Shown: positions 1 through 9,182, numbered from the stretch's first letter. The stretch is 64,000 nucleotides of DNA from Solitalea agri (GCF_023914155.1 NZ_JAMWYS010000027.1:1-64000); one strand, 5' to 3'. Translations and numbers: made by a program. The notes: generated from the letters alone by a model not told the origin.

Positions 1-2478
1 ATCAGTGGCATGGTGCTGGGCACCAGCTATACAGTAACAGCGGATAATGGCAGCTGCACGTCATTGGCTTCAGCTTCGTTCAGCAATGCAGCGATGCTAG
101 CGGCACCAGCGGTTCCGACCCTGGCCTCAACAGCAGCGACCTGCGCGGCCGACGGCAGCAGCTCGATCAGTAACTACAGTGCCTCGAACACCTATACCTT
201 CACTCCGGCAGGTCCTTCAGTGGACGCTACGGGAGCGATCAGTGGTATGGTGCTGGGCACCAGCTATACGGTAACAGCGGATAATGGCAGCTGCACGTCA
301 TTGGCTTCAGCTTCGTTCAGCAATGCAGCGATGCTAGCGGCACCAGCGGTTCCGACCCTGGCCTCAACGGCAGCGACCTGCGCAGCCGACGGCAGCAGCT
401 CGATCAGTAACTATAGTGCCTCGAACACCTATACCTTCACTCCGGCAGGTCCTTCAGTGGATGCTACGGGAGCGATCAGTGGTATGGTGCTGGGCACCAG
501 CTATACGGTAACAGCGGATAATGGCAACTGCACGTCATTGGCTTCGGCTTCGTTCAGCAATGCAGCGATGCTAGCGGCACCAGCGGTTCCGACCCTGGCC
601 TCAACGGCAGCGACCTGCGCGGCAGACGGCAGCAGCTCGATCAGTAACTACAGTGCCTCGAACACCTATACCTTCACTCCGGCAGGTCCTTCAGTGGACG
701 CTACGGGAGCGATCAGTGGTATGGTGCTGGGCACCAGCTATACGGTAACAGCGGATAATGGCAGCTGCACGTCATTGGCTTCAGCTTCGTTCAGCAATGC
801 AGCGATGCTAGCGGCACCAGCGGTTCCGACGCTGGCCTCAACAGCCGCCACCTGCGCAGCCGACTGCAGCAGCTCGATCAGTAACTACAGTGCCTCGAAC
901 ACCTATACCTTCACTCCGGCAGGTCCAACCGTGGACGCTACGGGAGCGATCAGTGGCATGGTGCTGGGCACCAGCTATACGGTAACAGCGGATAATGGCA
1001 GCTGTACTTCGGTAGCTTCGGCTTCGTTCAGCAATGCAGCGATGCTAGCGGCACCAGCGGTATTATTCACCAAGACCAACGACGCTACCTGTTCGTCGGG
1101 TAATGATGGTAAGGCCGCTTTAACAATCACAGGAGGTTCTTCTCCAACTATCTCCTGGATAAAAGACGGTGCGACGATTGCCGCTCCTAATTTGAATGCA
1201 TTAAAAGCTGGTGTTTATCAGGTAACTGTATCGAATGCTTGTGGTTCTATAATCCGTAGTATTACGATTAATACTATTAACCGCGCTCCACTTGCTTCAA
1301 ATGATAATTTTACAGGGCAGTCGGGTGTGATAGTAAATGGTTCGGTTGCTACCAATGATTCTGATCCGGATGGGGATGCATTAACTTATACTGTACAGGC
1401 AAGTACGAATTCTGGCACGTTGGTTATGCAGCAGAATGGATCGTTTGCTTATACTCCAGCTGCAGGATTTAATGGAACAGTTGTTTATAACTATACGGTG
1501 TCTGATCCTTGCGGTTCAGTGGCAACAGCAAGTCTTACTATTGTTATCAATTCACCGACTGTTAATCGACCTCCGGTAGCAGTAAATGATAATTACAGTA
1601 CAAGTGAAGGTGTTGCCTTGATAATTCAAGCTCCAGGAATTATGGTTAACGATACCGATTTGGATGGAAATAGCTTAACGGCTCAACTTGTTTCAACTAC
1701 CACAAAAGGTACGTTAGTGTTAAATGCAGACGGTTCATTTACTTACACTCCAAATGCGGGCTTCTATGGTAATGATAGCTTTGCCTATAAAGTTTATGAT
1801 GGTAGTTTAAGTAGCAATGTAGCAACTGTGGCAATTACAGTGAATCGTATTTCTACTGATCTGGCCATTACTAAGGTTTCAAAAGGAAATATGTTAAAAC
1901 GTAATGATGTGTTTGATTATGAAATTAAGGTAATTAATAATGGTATTTACGATGGAACAGGAGTGATTGCAAGGGATATTTTGCCTTCGAGTCTTGAGTT
2001 TGTTAGTGCCTCAGCTACTACGGGGACTTATGACTTTAATGCTGATAACAGATCTTTAATCTGGAATATTGGAAACTTGAGCGTCGGTGCGAATCAGACC
2101 TTGCAATTAAAGGTTAAAGCACTTAGGGGTGGTTGGGTATTAAATACCGCCACAGTAACTGGTAATCAGTTTGACCCTATACCTGATAATAATAAGGCAA
2201 CGGACAAACGTTTGATTTATGGGTTCATGATTCCGAACGTATTTACTCCAAATGGTGATGGAACGAATGATTTCTTCGAAATTGAGGGTATTACCGAATT
2301 TGAAACTGAGCTATATATTTATAACCGTTGGGGTAATGAAGTGTATAAAACTCGCAATTACCAAAACAACTGGGGTGGTTCAGATCTTCCTTCAGCCACT
2401 TATTATTATGCTTTAAAAGTGAAAAATCAAGAAGGCAAGTGGGAAAGTTATGCAGGATTTGTTGAGATTCTTAAATAG
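1..2478 (+). CDS. Giant repeat adhesin, 3' part, with CHU_C (gliding motility/T9SS) C-terminal domain
   Basis: The reading frame is open from base 1, so the gene starts upstream of the window; 825 codons remain. Counting from the ATG at base 10, residues 1 to about 350 are four full copies plus part of a fifth copy of a 79-residue Ser/Thr/Ala-rich repeat with two Cys each. A short Ig-like module with Cys follows (about 351-425), then two cadherin-like/Big_9 modules beginning NRAPLASNDNF (about 427) and NRPPVAVNDNY (about 519). A DUF11-type module starts at TDLAITKVSKGN (about 616). The last 85 residues are a CHU_C domain (VFTPNGDGTND, then YNRWGNEVY), a family tied to type IX secretion. The protein is probably a surface or gliding adhesin. 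It has no lipobox or enzyme motif. Domain calls are from recognised motifs; the ligand is unknown. Confidence 0.88.
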   Translation: MSGMVLGTSYTVTADNGSCTSLASASFSNAAMLAAPAVPTLASTAATCAADGSSSISNYSASNTYTFTPAGPSVDATGAISGMVLGTSYTVTADNGSCTSLASASFSNAAMLAAPAVPTLASTAATCAADGSSSISNYSASNTYTFTPAGPSVDATGAISGMVLGTSYTVTADNGNCTSLASASFSNAAMLAAPAVPTLASTAATCAADGSSSISNYSASNTYTFTPAGPSVDATGAISGMVLGTSYTVTADNGSCTSLASASFSNAAMLAAPAVPTLASTAATCAADCSSSISNYSASNTYTFTPAGPTVDATGAISGMVLGTSYTVTADNGSCTSVASASFSNAAMLAAPAVLFTKTNDATCSSGNDGKAALTITGGSSPTISWIKDGATIAAPNLNALKAGVYQVTVSNACGSIIRSITINTINRAPLASNDNFTGQSGVIVNGSVATNDSDPDGDALTYTVQASTNSGTLVMQQNGSFAYTPAAGFNGTVVYNYTVSDPCGSVATASLTIVINSPTVNRPPVAVNDNYSTSEGVALIIQAPGIMVNDTDLDGNSLTAQLVSTTTKGTLVLNADGSFTYTPNAGFYGNDSFAYKVYDGSLSSNVATVAITVNRISTDLAITKVSKGNMLKRNDVFDYEIKVINNGIYDGTGVIARDILPSSLEFVSASATTGTYDFNADNRSLIWNIGNLSVGANQTLQLKVKALRGGWVLNTATVTGNQFDPIPDNNKATDKRLIYGFMIPNVFTPNGDGTNDFFEIEGITEFETELYIYNRWGNEVYKTRNYQNNWGGSDLPSATYYYALKVKNQEGKWESYAGFVEILK
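10..1059 (+). repeat. Tandem 237-bp coding repeats (4 full copies plus a partial fifth)
   Basis: Units begin at 10, 247, 484, 721 and 958, each opening with ATGGTGCTGGGCACCAGC. Copies differ by only a few bases, mostly silent. Exceptions are Ser to Asn in the third unit (NGNCTS) and Gly to Cys in the fourth (AADCSSS). The repeats are clearly GC-richer (about 60% in lines counted by eye) than the DNA after 1060. More copies must lie upstream of base 1. Near-identity suggests recent expansion or gene conversion. Confidence 0.95.
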
Positions 2479-2500
2479 TTAAACGTATTAAAATAATAAC

Positions 2501-2535
2501 AAAGGCTCCTCTTTCATGGAGCCTTTATTATTTTA
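2501..2535. terminator. Intrinsic terminator after the adhesin gene
   Basis: A perfect 9-bp stem (AAAGGCTCC at 2501-2509, GGAGCCTTT at 2518-2526) with an 8-base loop is followed by a T-rich tail. It sits 22 bases after the adhesin stop codon. Confidence 0.85.
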
Positions 2536-2560
2536 TCTACTGAACAATTGTTCATCCGTT

Positions 2561-2590
2561 TTATTCAACCAAATACATTTACTAATTTTG
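2561..2590 (+). promoter_or_regulatory. Bacteroidetes-type promoter for panD
   Basis: A -7 box TAATTTTG (2583-2590; consensus TAnnTTTG) lies 19 bp after TTA at 2561-2563 (consensus TTG). Initiation would fall a few bases before the panD ATG at 2599, giving a nearly leaderless transcript. This also argues against the longer in-frame start at 2548, which lies upstream of the promoter. Confidence 0.6.
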
Positions 2591-2598
2591 CCACCCTT

Positions 2599-2949
2599 AT
2601 GTTGATCCAAGTATTAAAGTCTAAGATACACCGGGTTAAAGTAACCCAGGCCGAATTGCATTATGTTGGTAGCATTACAATCGATGAAGATTTGCTCGAT
2701 GCTGCTAATATGATTGAAAATGAAAAGGTTCAAATTGTGAATATCAATAATGGTGAGCGATTTGAAACCTATATTATCAAAGGAGAGCGCGGTACCGGAA
2801 CTGTTTGCTTAAATGGCCCTGCAGCCCGTAAAGTACAGGTGGGAGATATTGTGATTGTTATTTCATACGCCACTATGGACTTTGAAGAGGCCAAAAAATA
2901 TAAACCAGCTGTTATTTTTCCTGACCAGCAAAATCGCTTAATTAAATAA
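2599..2949 (+). CDS. panD: Aspartate 1-decarboxylase
   Basis: Makes beta-alanine from L-aspartate for pantothenate and coenzyme A synthesis; a cytosolic pyruvoyl enzyme that activates itself by cleaving between Gly24 and Ser25. With the ATG at 2599 the protein is 116 residues, the usual size, and the cleavage pair falls exactly at G24-S25 in HYVGSITID. The family motif NGPAARK is also present. An in-frame TTG at 2548 would add 17 residues ([14 protein letters not shown]...) that do not resemble PanD and overlap the promoter, so it was rejected. The next gene starts 4 bases after the stop, so the two are probably co-transcribed. panC was not seen in the window. Confidence 0.96.
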   Translation: MLIQVLKSKIHRVKVTQAELHYVGSITIDEDLLDAANMIENEKVQIVNINNGERFETYIIKGERGTGTVCLNGPAARKVQVGDIVIVISYATMDFEEAKKYKPAVIFPDQQNRLIK

Positions 2950-2953
2950 TCAA

Positions 2954-3976
2954 TTGAGTAAACGTATTAAATCTGTTTTGCAATACTCGCTGTTTATAGG
3001 CTTGGGTGTTGCAATGCTCTACTTTGCATTTCGCGGGCAGAATATAGGTGAGATTGCTTCAAAGCTAAAGTCCGCTAATTTTTATTGGGTTGCAGTTGCT
3101 GCTGTAATTACAATGGTTTCACATTTGGTTCGTGCAGTACGTTGGAATATGCTGATTGAACCTTTAGGTTATCGGCCAAAAAACATCAATACTTTTTCAG
3201 CTGTGTTGATTGGTTATGTTGCCAATTTTGCCTTTCCTCGCTTGGGTGAAGTGGCCAGGTGTGGTACGTTAACCAAAACGGATAATGTTCCTATGGACAA
3301 GCTAATAGGAACTGTGATCCTTGAACGGGTTGTGGATCTCTTATCATTAGTGGTGATATTGGTGTTAACGGTTCTTTTTCAGTTTAACCGTATCAGCAGT
3401 TTTGTTTATGATAATTTACTCAAAGGAATTCTTCAAAAAATAACTGCTAATACACTTAATCTCGTAGTGTTTGCTGTTATTGTTATCGGTTTGATAGTTT
3501 TCGGGATAAAACTTTTTAATAAATACAAGCACACGATTTACGAATCAGCTATCGGTAAAAAAGTAATGAGTTTGCTTGAAGGTATTATTCACGGATTAAC
3601 AAGTATCTCAAAACTTAGTAGCGTTGGAGGCTTTTTGTTTTATACTGTCCTGTTATGGACCTTATATTTACTTTCAACCTATTTCATGTTTTTTGCCTTG
3701 TCTTCAACCTCAAATCTTACGCTGCTTACCGCATTATTTGTATTAACTGTTGGAAGTTTAGGAATGGCGGCTCCAGTTCAGGGTGGTTTGGGAGCTTTTC
3801 ACTGGATTGTTTCCAAAGGGTTAATTTTATATGGAATTGCCGAGCTCGATGGTTTAGCCTATGCTACCATTTCGCATGGCACCCAAACATTAATGGTAAT
3901 TATTTTTGGAGGAATCTGCTTTTTATGGATGGTATTGAACCAAAGTAAGAAACCCAAAATGAGTGCAATACTCTAA
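2954..3976 (+). CDS. Flippase-like integral membrane protein (LPG synthase TM region / UPF0104 family)
   Basis: A 340-residue polytopic membrane protein with about eight hydrophobic segments. It has the family signature near residues 60-110 (VRAVRWNMLIEPLGY, then FPRLGEVARCGTL) and a glycine-rich C-terminal region (GGLGAFHWIVSKGL). The family includes the membrane half of lysylphosphatidylglycerol synthases (MprF) and putative lipid flippases; the catalytic MprF half is absent here, so transport or lipid handling is inferred. The start is TTG at 2954, which places the first basic residues (SKRIK) directly before the first membrane segment. It follows panD by 4 bases, an operon arrangement common in Bacteroidetes. 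Substrate unknown. Confidence 0.85.
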   Translation: MSKRIKSVLQYSLFIGLGVAMLYFAFRGQNIGEIASKLKSANFYWVAVAAVITMVSHLVRAVRWNMLIEPLGYRPKNINTFSAVLIGYVANFAFPRLGEVARCGTLTKTDNVPMDKLIGTVILERVVDLLSLVVILVLTVLFQFNRISSFVYDNLLKGILQKITANTLNLVVFAVIVIGLIVFGIKLFNKYKHTIYESAIGKKVMSLLEGIIHGLTSISKLSSVGGFLFYTVLLWTLYLLSTYFMFFALSSTSNLTLLTALFVLTVGSLGMAAPVQGGLGAFHWIVSKGLILYGIAELDGLAYATISHGTQTLMVIIFGGICFLWMVLNQSKKPKMSAIL

Positions 3977-4015
3977 TCAGTAGTTAAAATACTAGATATG
4001 ATCAATTAAAATAAG

Positions 4016-4047
4016 ACCCGGTATTTCCACTATCGGGTTTTGTTTTT
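4016..4047 (+). terminator. Intrinsic terminator after the panD operon
   Basis: An 8-bp stem including one G-T pair (ACCCGGTA at 4016-4023, TATCGGGT at 4031-4038) is followed by TTTTGTTTTTT. Confidence 0.8.
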
Positions 4048-4192
4048 TATAAGCAGCGTTTTACCTCAATTGTTTAAACTATTGACTTGTTAAGCTTGTT
4101 TGCCTTTTATTTTAAAGTTTTCAAAGAAAATAGACCGTTTATTAAAATAGTATATTTTTTATGATTTTATTTTATAAACATTGTTTTTGTAA

Positions 4193-4200
4193 TAGATTTG
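4193..4200 (+). promoter_or_regulatory. Putative -7 box for the acyl-CoA dehydrogenase gene
   Basis: TAGATTTG matches TAnnTTTG, 44 bases before the ATG. The matching -33 position (4171-4173) reads TTT instead of TTG, so the promoter is only partly supported. Confidence 0.4.
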
Positions 4201-4244
4201 ACAATCAATAACCTTATTTATAAACCTTTAACTGAGCAAGTATT

Positions 4245-5384
4245 ATGCATTTTCAGCTTACTGAAGAACACTTGATGATACAAAAGGCTGCAAGAGATTT
4301 TGCACAGAATGAATTGAAACCTGGCGTCATCGAGCGTGATGAACATCAAAAATTTCCAGCCGAACAAATTAAGAAATTAGGAGAACTAGGCTTCTTAGGA
4401 ATGATGGTGGATCCTAAGTACGGAGGTAGTGGTCTTGATGCCATTTCTTATGTATTGGTGATGGAAGAACTTTCAAAAGTTGATGCTTCAGCTTCGGTGG
4501 TGGTTTCGGTAAATAATTCATTGGTTTGCTACGGATTAGAGCAATATGGAACTGAGGAGCAAAAACAAAAATATCTTGTTCCTTTAGCCAAAGGCGAAGT
4601 AATTGGCGCTTTCTGCCTTTCAGAGCCTGAAGCAGGTTCAGATGCAACTTCACAGCATACTACTGCAATTGACATGGGTGACCATTATTTGTTAAACGGA
4701 ACTAAAAACTGGATCACAAATGGTAATAGCGCTTCCACCTATTTGGTTATAGCACAAACTGATGCAGCAAAGGGCCATAAAGGTATTAATGCCTTTATTG
4801 TTGAAAAAGGCATGCCTGGTTTTACCGTAGGTCCTAAAGAAAATAAATTGGGTATTCGTGGTTCTGATACACACTCATTGATGTTTACTGATGTGAAGGT
4901 GCCGAAAGAAAACCGTATCGGTGAAGATGGTTTCGGGTTTAAGTTCGCTATGAAAACGCTTGAAGGCGGGCGTATTGGTATCGCTTCGCAAGCCTTGGGA
5001 ATTGCTTCAGGTGCTTTTGAACTTGCGGTTCAGTATTCAAAGGAGCGTAAATCATTTGGTAAGCCAATTTCAGAACATCAGGCAATTCAGTTTAAACTGG
5101 CCGATATGGCCACGCAAATTGAAGCAGCCCGTATGCTGTGTTTAAAAGCGGCTTGGTTAAAAGATCAACACCAACCTTATGCACAGGCAAGTGCTATGGC
5201 TAAGCTTTTTGCATCAGAGGTTGCTATGAAAACCACTGTTGAAGCCGTGCAGGTACATGGTGGATATGGATACGTTAAAGAGTATCATGTTGAGCGCCTG
5301 ATGCGTGATGCAAAGATCACACAGATCTATGAGGGAACTTCAGAGATTCAACGCATTGTAATTGGCAGAGAAGTATTGAAATAA
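4245..5384 (+). CDS. Acyl-CoA dehydrogenase (short-chain type)
   Basis: FAD enzyme of fatty-acid or branched-chain amino-acid breakdown: it oxidises an acyl-CoA to the 2,3-enoyl-CoA and passes electrons to ETF. The 379-residue length is typical. The N-terminal helical domain (LTEEHLMIQKAARDFA) leads into the flavin-binding signature CLSEPEAGSD at 124-133. The C-terminal domain carries RKSFGKPISEHQ and the catalytic base in YEGTSEIQR (Glu363). The position of Glu363 near the C-terminus fits short-chain (butyryl-CoA-like) rather than isovaleryl-type enzymes. The gene stands alone with its own terminator; no ETF or thiolase gene is adjacent. Exact chain-length preference cannot be read from the sequence. 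Confidence 0.93.
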   Translation: MHFQLTEEHLMIQKAARDFAQNELKPGVIERDEHQKFPAEQIKKLGELGFLGMMVDPKYGGSGLDAISYVLVMEELSKVDASASVVVSVNNSLVCYGLEQYGTEEQKQKYLVPLAKGEVIGAFCLSEPEAGSDATSQHTTAIDMGDHYLLNGTKNWITNGNSASTYLVIAQTDAAKGHKGINAFIVEKGMPGFTVGPKENKLGIRGSDTHSLMFTDVKVPKENRIGEDGFGFKFAMKTLEGGRIGIASQALGIASGAFELAVQYSKERKSFGKPISEHQAIQFKLADMATQIEAARMLCLKAAWLKDQHQPYAQASAMAKLFASEVAMKTTVEAVQVHGGYGYVKEYHVERLMRDAKITQIYEGTSEIQRIVIGREVLK

Positions 5385-5425
5385 GTATCAGCTTGCTTTA
5401 GGCTGATATACTCAATAAATTGGAT

Positions 5426-5461
5426 AAGCGACAGGATAATACTTGTCGCTTTTTTCTTTTT
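5426..5461 (+). terminator. Intrinsic terminator after the acyl-CoA dehydrogenase gene
   Basis: A perfect 8-bp stem (AAGCGACA at 5426-5433, TGTCGCTT at 5444-5451) is followed by a T-run. A second small hairpin (TATCAGC/GCTGATA, 5386-5408) precedes it directly after the stop codon. Confidence 0.85.
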
Positions 5462-5588
5462 AAGTTTTGAAACTTTTTAAATTTCATCAACGTTTTATAG
5501 TAAAATGATAGATTATGTAGATTCGGCTCTGTTTTATTGCGAATAATTTAAAAATTCAATTATTAATTACTTGTATCCCAGCGTTTTT

Positions 5589-5596
5589 TAGTTTTG
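5589..5596 (+). promoter_or_regulatory. Putative -7 box for the thioredoxin-fold lipoprotein gene
   Basis: TAGTTTTG matches TAnnTTTG, 38 bases before the ATG at 5635. TTA at 5567-5569 sits at the expected 19-bp spacing in place of TTG. Confidence 0.45.
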
Positions 5597-5634
5597 GGCT
5601 TTTTTACGACGATTACTTTCATCAAATTACAACA

Positions 5635-6885
5635 ATGAAATTTATAGGTTATTTACTTGCTTTAGGCACTTTAGTCAGTTCTTGTGTTAATAGCAATGTT
5701 TCCATGATGCAGGAAGGTGTTTGGAGAACGACCCTGCATACCGAATCAGGAAGAGAAATTCCATTTAACTTCAATTTTATCCATGATGCTAATGGCAAAC
5801 CTGTTGCAGAAATAATTAATGGTGATGAGCGCTTACGAGTAGATGATATCAGCATTACCAATGACTCGGTGTTCATTAAAATGCCTTTTTTTGATTCGGA
5901 ATTTAAAGGCCGTTTTGAAGGGGATCTTATTAAGGGTGAATGGGTAAAACATTTGGCGGATAAAGATGTCTCAATGAGATTCGTAGCTGAACCGGATACT
6001 TACTGGCGTTTTATCGAATCAAAAACTAAGGCTAAGGCTAATGTTTCTGGACGCTGGTCAACCACTTTTATTGCTGATAAGGATACTACCATTGCTGTAG
6101 GTGAATTTGTGCAACATGATAATAAGCTTACCGGGACATTCTTAACCACTACGGGCGACTACCGTTACCTGGAAGGAACAGTTGCGGGTGATGAATTTTA
6201 TCTTTCTTGTTTTGACGGCGGTCATGCCTATTTGTTTACCGGTAAAATTGAAGGTAATAAAATTACTGACGGTAAGTTTTATTCGGGCTTGAGCCATGTT
6301 GAAAATTGGACTGCCTCTAAAAATGAAAAGGCGACACTTCCGGATGCATACACATTAGCTAAACTGAAAGAGGGGCAAAAAAGGCTGGATTTTGCTTATC
6401 CTGACCTTAATCATCAGATCGTTTCACTAAAAGATCCTAAGTTTAAAGATAAGGTGGTGATTGTTCAACTATTGGGCTCATGGTGTCCTAATTGTATGGA
6501 CGAAACCAAATTCCTGGCTGATTTCTATAAACAAAATAAGACTAAAGGATTAGAAATTGTTGGTTTGGCTTTTGAACGTACTACTGATTTCGAGCGCTCC
6601 AAAAAATCGGTTTTGAAGTTTAAAGATCGGTTTAATGTTCAATATGATTTATTGATAACGAACAAAACCAGTGATTCAAAACAGCGAAATGAGGCGCTGC
6701 CTATGCTCGATCGGATCTTGGGCTTTCCTACCACTATTATTATCGGACGCGATGGTGAGGTTAGGAAGATTCATACAGGTTTTAGTGGACCTGGTACTGG
6801 CAAACATTATGATGATTTTGTAAAAGAATTTACACAATACATTAACGAACTTTTAGCCGAATCGGCCAAACCTCCGGTCGGATAA
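5635..6885 (+). CDS. TlpA-like thioredoxin-fold lipoprotein
   Basis: A 416-residue envelope protein. Residues 1-17 form a lipoprotein signal (LVSSC, lipid-modified Cys17). Residues 25-235 are a beta-rich region without a recognised catalytic motif, similar in feel to DUF4369-type N-terminal domains. The C-terminal 160 residues are a TlpA/AhpC-TSA thioredoxin fold with redox motif WCPNC (Cys284 and Cys287) and a cis-Pro region (GFPTTIII). Such proteins usually reduce or exchange disulfides in the periplasm or at the outer membrane. It stands between an upstream terminator and the M1 peptidase gene, 112 bases on. The family is well supported; the partner protein is unknown. Confidence 0.85.
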   Translation: MKFIGYLLALGTLVSSCVNSNVSMMQEGVWRTTLHTESGREIPFNFNFIHDANGKPVAEIINGDERLRVDDISITNDSVFIKMPFFDSEFKGRFEGDLIKGEWVKHLADKDVSMRFVAEPDTYWRFIESKTKAKANVSGRWSTTFIADKDTTIAVGEFVQHDNKLTGTFLTTTGDYRYLEGTVAGDEFYLSCFDGGHAYLFTGKIEGNKITDGKFYSGLSHVENWTASKNEKATLPDAYTLAKLKEGQKRLDFAYPDLNHQIVSLKDPKFKDKVVIVQLLGSWCPNCMDETKFLADFYKQNKTKGLEIVGLAFERTTDFERSKKSVLKFKDRFNVQYDLLITNKTSDSKQRNEALPMLDRILGFPTTIIIGRDGEVRKIHTGFSGPGTGKHYDDFVKEFTQYINELLAESAKPPVG

Positions 6886-6997
6886 GTAACGATTTTATCC
6901 ATTCCCATCATTTTTCAATTAAACAACTTATACTTGTTCTTTGAAAATGGTGGGATTTGTGTTTTTATTAACCCCCATTCAATAGTACCATACGAAA

Positions 6998-9151
6998 ATG
7001 ATCATAAAGAAAGTAATCCTTCTTACTGCTATAGCATTTATTTCCCTGACCGCCTGTTCGAGTACAAAGCCTATTCAACTGCCAGAACTTGTTATTAGTG
7101 CTAATTCTAATAAAACAATTGAGAACGCTGATTCCATCCATCGAAACAAACGATATTTTGCAACGTATTCCACTGTTAACGATTTGCTCAATACCAAATT
7201 GGATTTAAAGTTTAACTGGGATAGCGCTTTTGTAATGGGAAAGGCTACCTTAAAGTTTAAACCATATTTCTACCCAACAGATTCATTGAAATTAAGTGCA
7301 AAGGGGTTTAAGGTGAATGAAGTGGCCTTAGTGAAAGGCTCTACTAAACAAGCTCTCCAATTCACGTATGATGGCAAATCTATTTTCATCAAACTTGATA
7401 AAACCTATAACCGCGACGAAGAATATACGGTTGCGATTGATTACGTGGCGATGCCCAATAAACTGATTGTTAAAGGAAGTGATGCCATTACACAGGATAA
7501 AGGGCTCTATTTTATTAATAACAATGGAAAAGATCCAAATAAACCTAAACAAATCTGGAGTCAGGGTGAAACTGAAGCAAACTCATGCTGGTTTCCTACA
7601 ATTGATGGGCCACAGGAAAAACATACCCAAGAAATAACATTAACAGTTGATAAGAAATATGTAACCCTGTCGAACGGTTTGATGGTAAGCTCGGTCAATA
7701 ATGCTGATGGAACCAGAACTGATGTTTGGAAACAGGATAAAATGCACAGTACTTATCTTACTATGATTGCGGTGGGTGATTTTGCTATTACTAAAGATAA
7801 GTGGCGCAATATAGAAGTGAATTACTATGTTGAACCTGAATATGCAAAGTATGCTAAACTGATTTTTGGCAATACGCCCGAAATGATTGAGTTCTACTCC
7901 GAAAAATTAGGAGTTGATTATGCCTGGGATAAATATTCGCAAATAGTTGTTCGTGACTTTGTTTCGGGAGCAATGGAAAATACATCTGCAACGGTCCATT
8001 ACGATAAACTGCAAATGACTGATCGCGAGCATTTGGATGAATCTCATGAGGATATCATTTGTCATGAATTGTTTCATCATTGGTTTGGTGACTTAGTAAC
8101 TGCAGAGTCATGGCCAAATCTTCCATTAAATGAATCATTTGCCACCTATGGTGAATATTTATGGTATGAATATAAATACGGAAGAGCTGAGGCGGATATT
8201 AAAAGTCAAATGGATATGATGGCGTATTTAAGCTCGAAAGAGGATGCCGCAAAAGATCTTATCCGGTTTGATTTAGATGATCGCGAGAAAATGTTTGACC
8301 TTGTTTCATATCAGAAAGGTGGTCGGGTTTTGCACATGTTGCGAAAATATGTTGGTGATGATGCTTTTTTTGCTGCACTAAAATTGTACTTAACACAAAA
8401 TCGTTTTTCAACAGCAGAGATTCATGATTTGCGTATAGCCTTTGAAAAAACTACCGGTCAGGATTTGAATTGGTTCTTTAATCAATGGTTCTTATCACCA
8501 GGCCATCCTGAACTTAGTATCGCTACTACTTACAATGAAACATTAAAGAAAGTGGAAATTAATGTTGCCCAGTTGCAAAATTTCGTTAATGCCCCTATTT
8601 ATAAGCTTCCGATTGATGTTGATTTTTATAGTAATGGAAAAGTTGAACGTAAGCGTATTGTAATTGATAATGCATCGCAAAAATTCACTTTTAGTTATGA
8701 TAAAAAGCCTGAACTTGTAAATTTTGATGCAGAAAAAATGCTGCTTGGTTTAAAACGTGAAACTAAAAGTCGGGAAGAGTGGGTAAATCAATTTAATATG
8801 GCTCCTCTATTTATGGATAAAGTGGAGGCTTTGTCGTATTTAGAGTATTACAGTTCGTATGCCGATGTTCAGGAAGTCTATAAAAATGCATTGTCGGATA
8901 AAATTTGGGGGATACGAATTTTTGCATTACAAAACCTTACTTCGGTACCAGTAACCGCTCGTGACCAATATTATCAAACGGTACTTAATATAGCCAAAAC
9001 AGATGAAAAATCGTATGTAAGAGCATCAGCTCTGGCCACGTTGTCGGAACTTTACAAAGCAAAAGACAATAAAGCGGTTTATTCACAAATGTTAAAAGAT
9101 CAATCGCCGATGGTTGAACAAATGGCTAAACAATTATTGGAGAGTAAATAG
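6998..9151 (+). CDS. M1-family zinc aminopeptidase, lipoprotein
   Basis: A 717-residue protein with a lipoprotein signal (ISLTAC, Cys20), so it is probably anchored in the envelope facing the periplasm. The M1 (gluzincin) signature is complete: exopeptidase loop GAMEN at 324-328, zinc motif HELFH (His356, Glu357, His360) and third ligand Glu379 in LNESFATYGEY. The N-terminal beta domain resembles leukotriene A4 hydrolase/aminopeptidase N. The C-terminal 130 residues look like HEAT-type helices (SYVRASALATLSELYKAKD). It removes N-terminal residues from peptides, probably feeding amino-acid uptake. No regulator or transporter adjoins it. Confidence in the family is high; the substrate range is unknown. 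Confidence 0.94.
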   Translation: MIIKKVILLTAIAFISLTACSSTKPIQLPELVISANSNKTIENADSIHRNKRYFATYSTVNDLLNTKLDLKFNWDSAFVMGKATLKFKPYFYPTDSLKLSAKGFKVNEVALVKGSTKQALQFTYDGKSIFIKLDKTYNRDEEYTVAIDYVAMPNKLIVKGSDAITQDKGLYFINNNGKDPNKPKQIWSQGETEANSCWFPTIDGPQEKHTQEITLTVDKKYVTLSNGLMVSSVNNADGTRTDVWKQDKMHSTYLTMIAVGDFAITKDKWRNIEVNYYVEPEYAKYAKLIFGNTPEMIEFYSEKLGVDYAWDKYSQIVVRDFVSGAMENTSATVHYDKLQMTDREHLDESHEDIICHELFHHWFGDLVTAESWPNLPLNESFATYGEYLWYEYKYGRAEADIKSQMDMMAYLSSKEDAAKDLIRFDLDDREKMFDLVSYQKGGRVLHMLRKYVGDDAFFAALKLYLTQNRFSTAEIHDLRIAFEKTTGQDLNWFFNQWFLSPGHPELSIATTYNETLKKVEINVAQLQNFVNAPIYKLPIDVDFYSNGKVERKRIVIDNASQKFTFSYDKKPELVNFDAEKMLLGLKRETKSREEWVNQFNMAPLFMDKVEALSYLEYYSSYADVQEVYKNALSDKIWGIRIFALQNLTSVPVTARDQYYQTVLNIAKTDEKSYVRASALATLSELYKAKDNKAVYSQMLKDQSPMVEQMAKQLLESK

Positions 9152-9182
9152 AAAATTGTGTAAACCATTGAATTTACAGCCT

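Noticed and set aside
1-1059. Regular repeats that could be mistaken for a CRISPR array
   Set aside because: The units are 237 bp, contiguous without spacers, and translate as one adhesin frame.
2548-2598. Longer N-terminus for PanD from TTG at 2548
   Set aside because: The extra residues do not fit PanD, lie across the promoter, and shift the Gly-Ser cleavage site from its normal positions 24-25.
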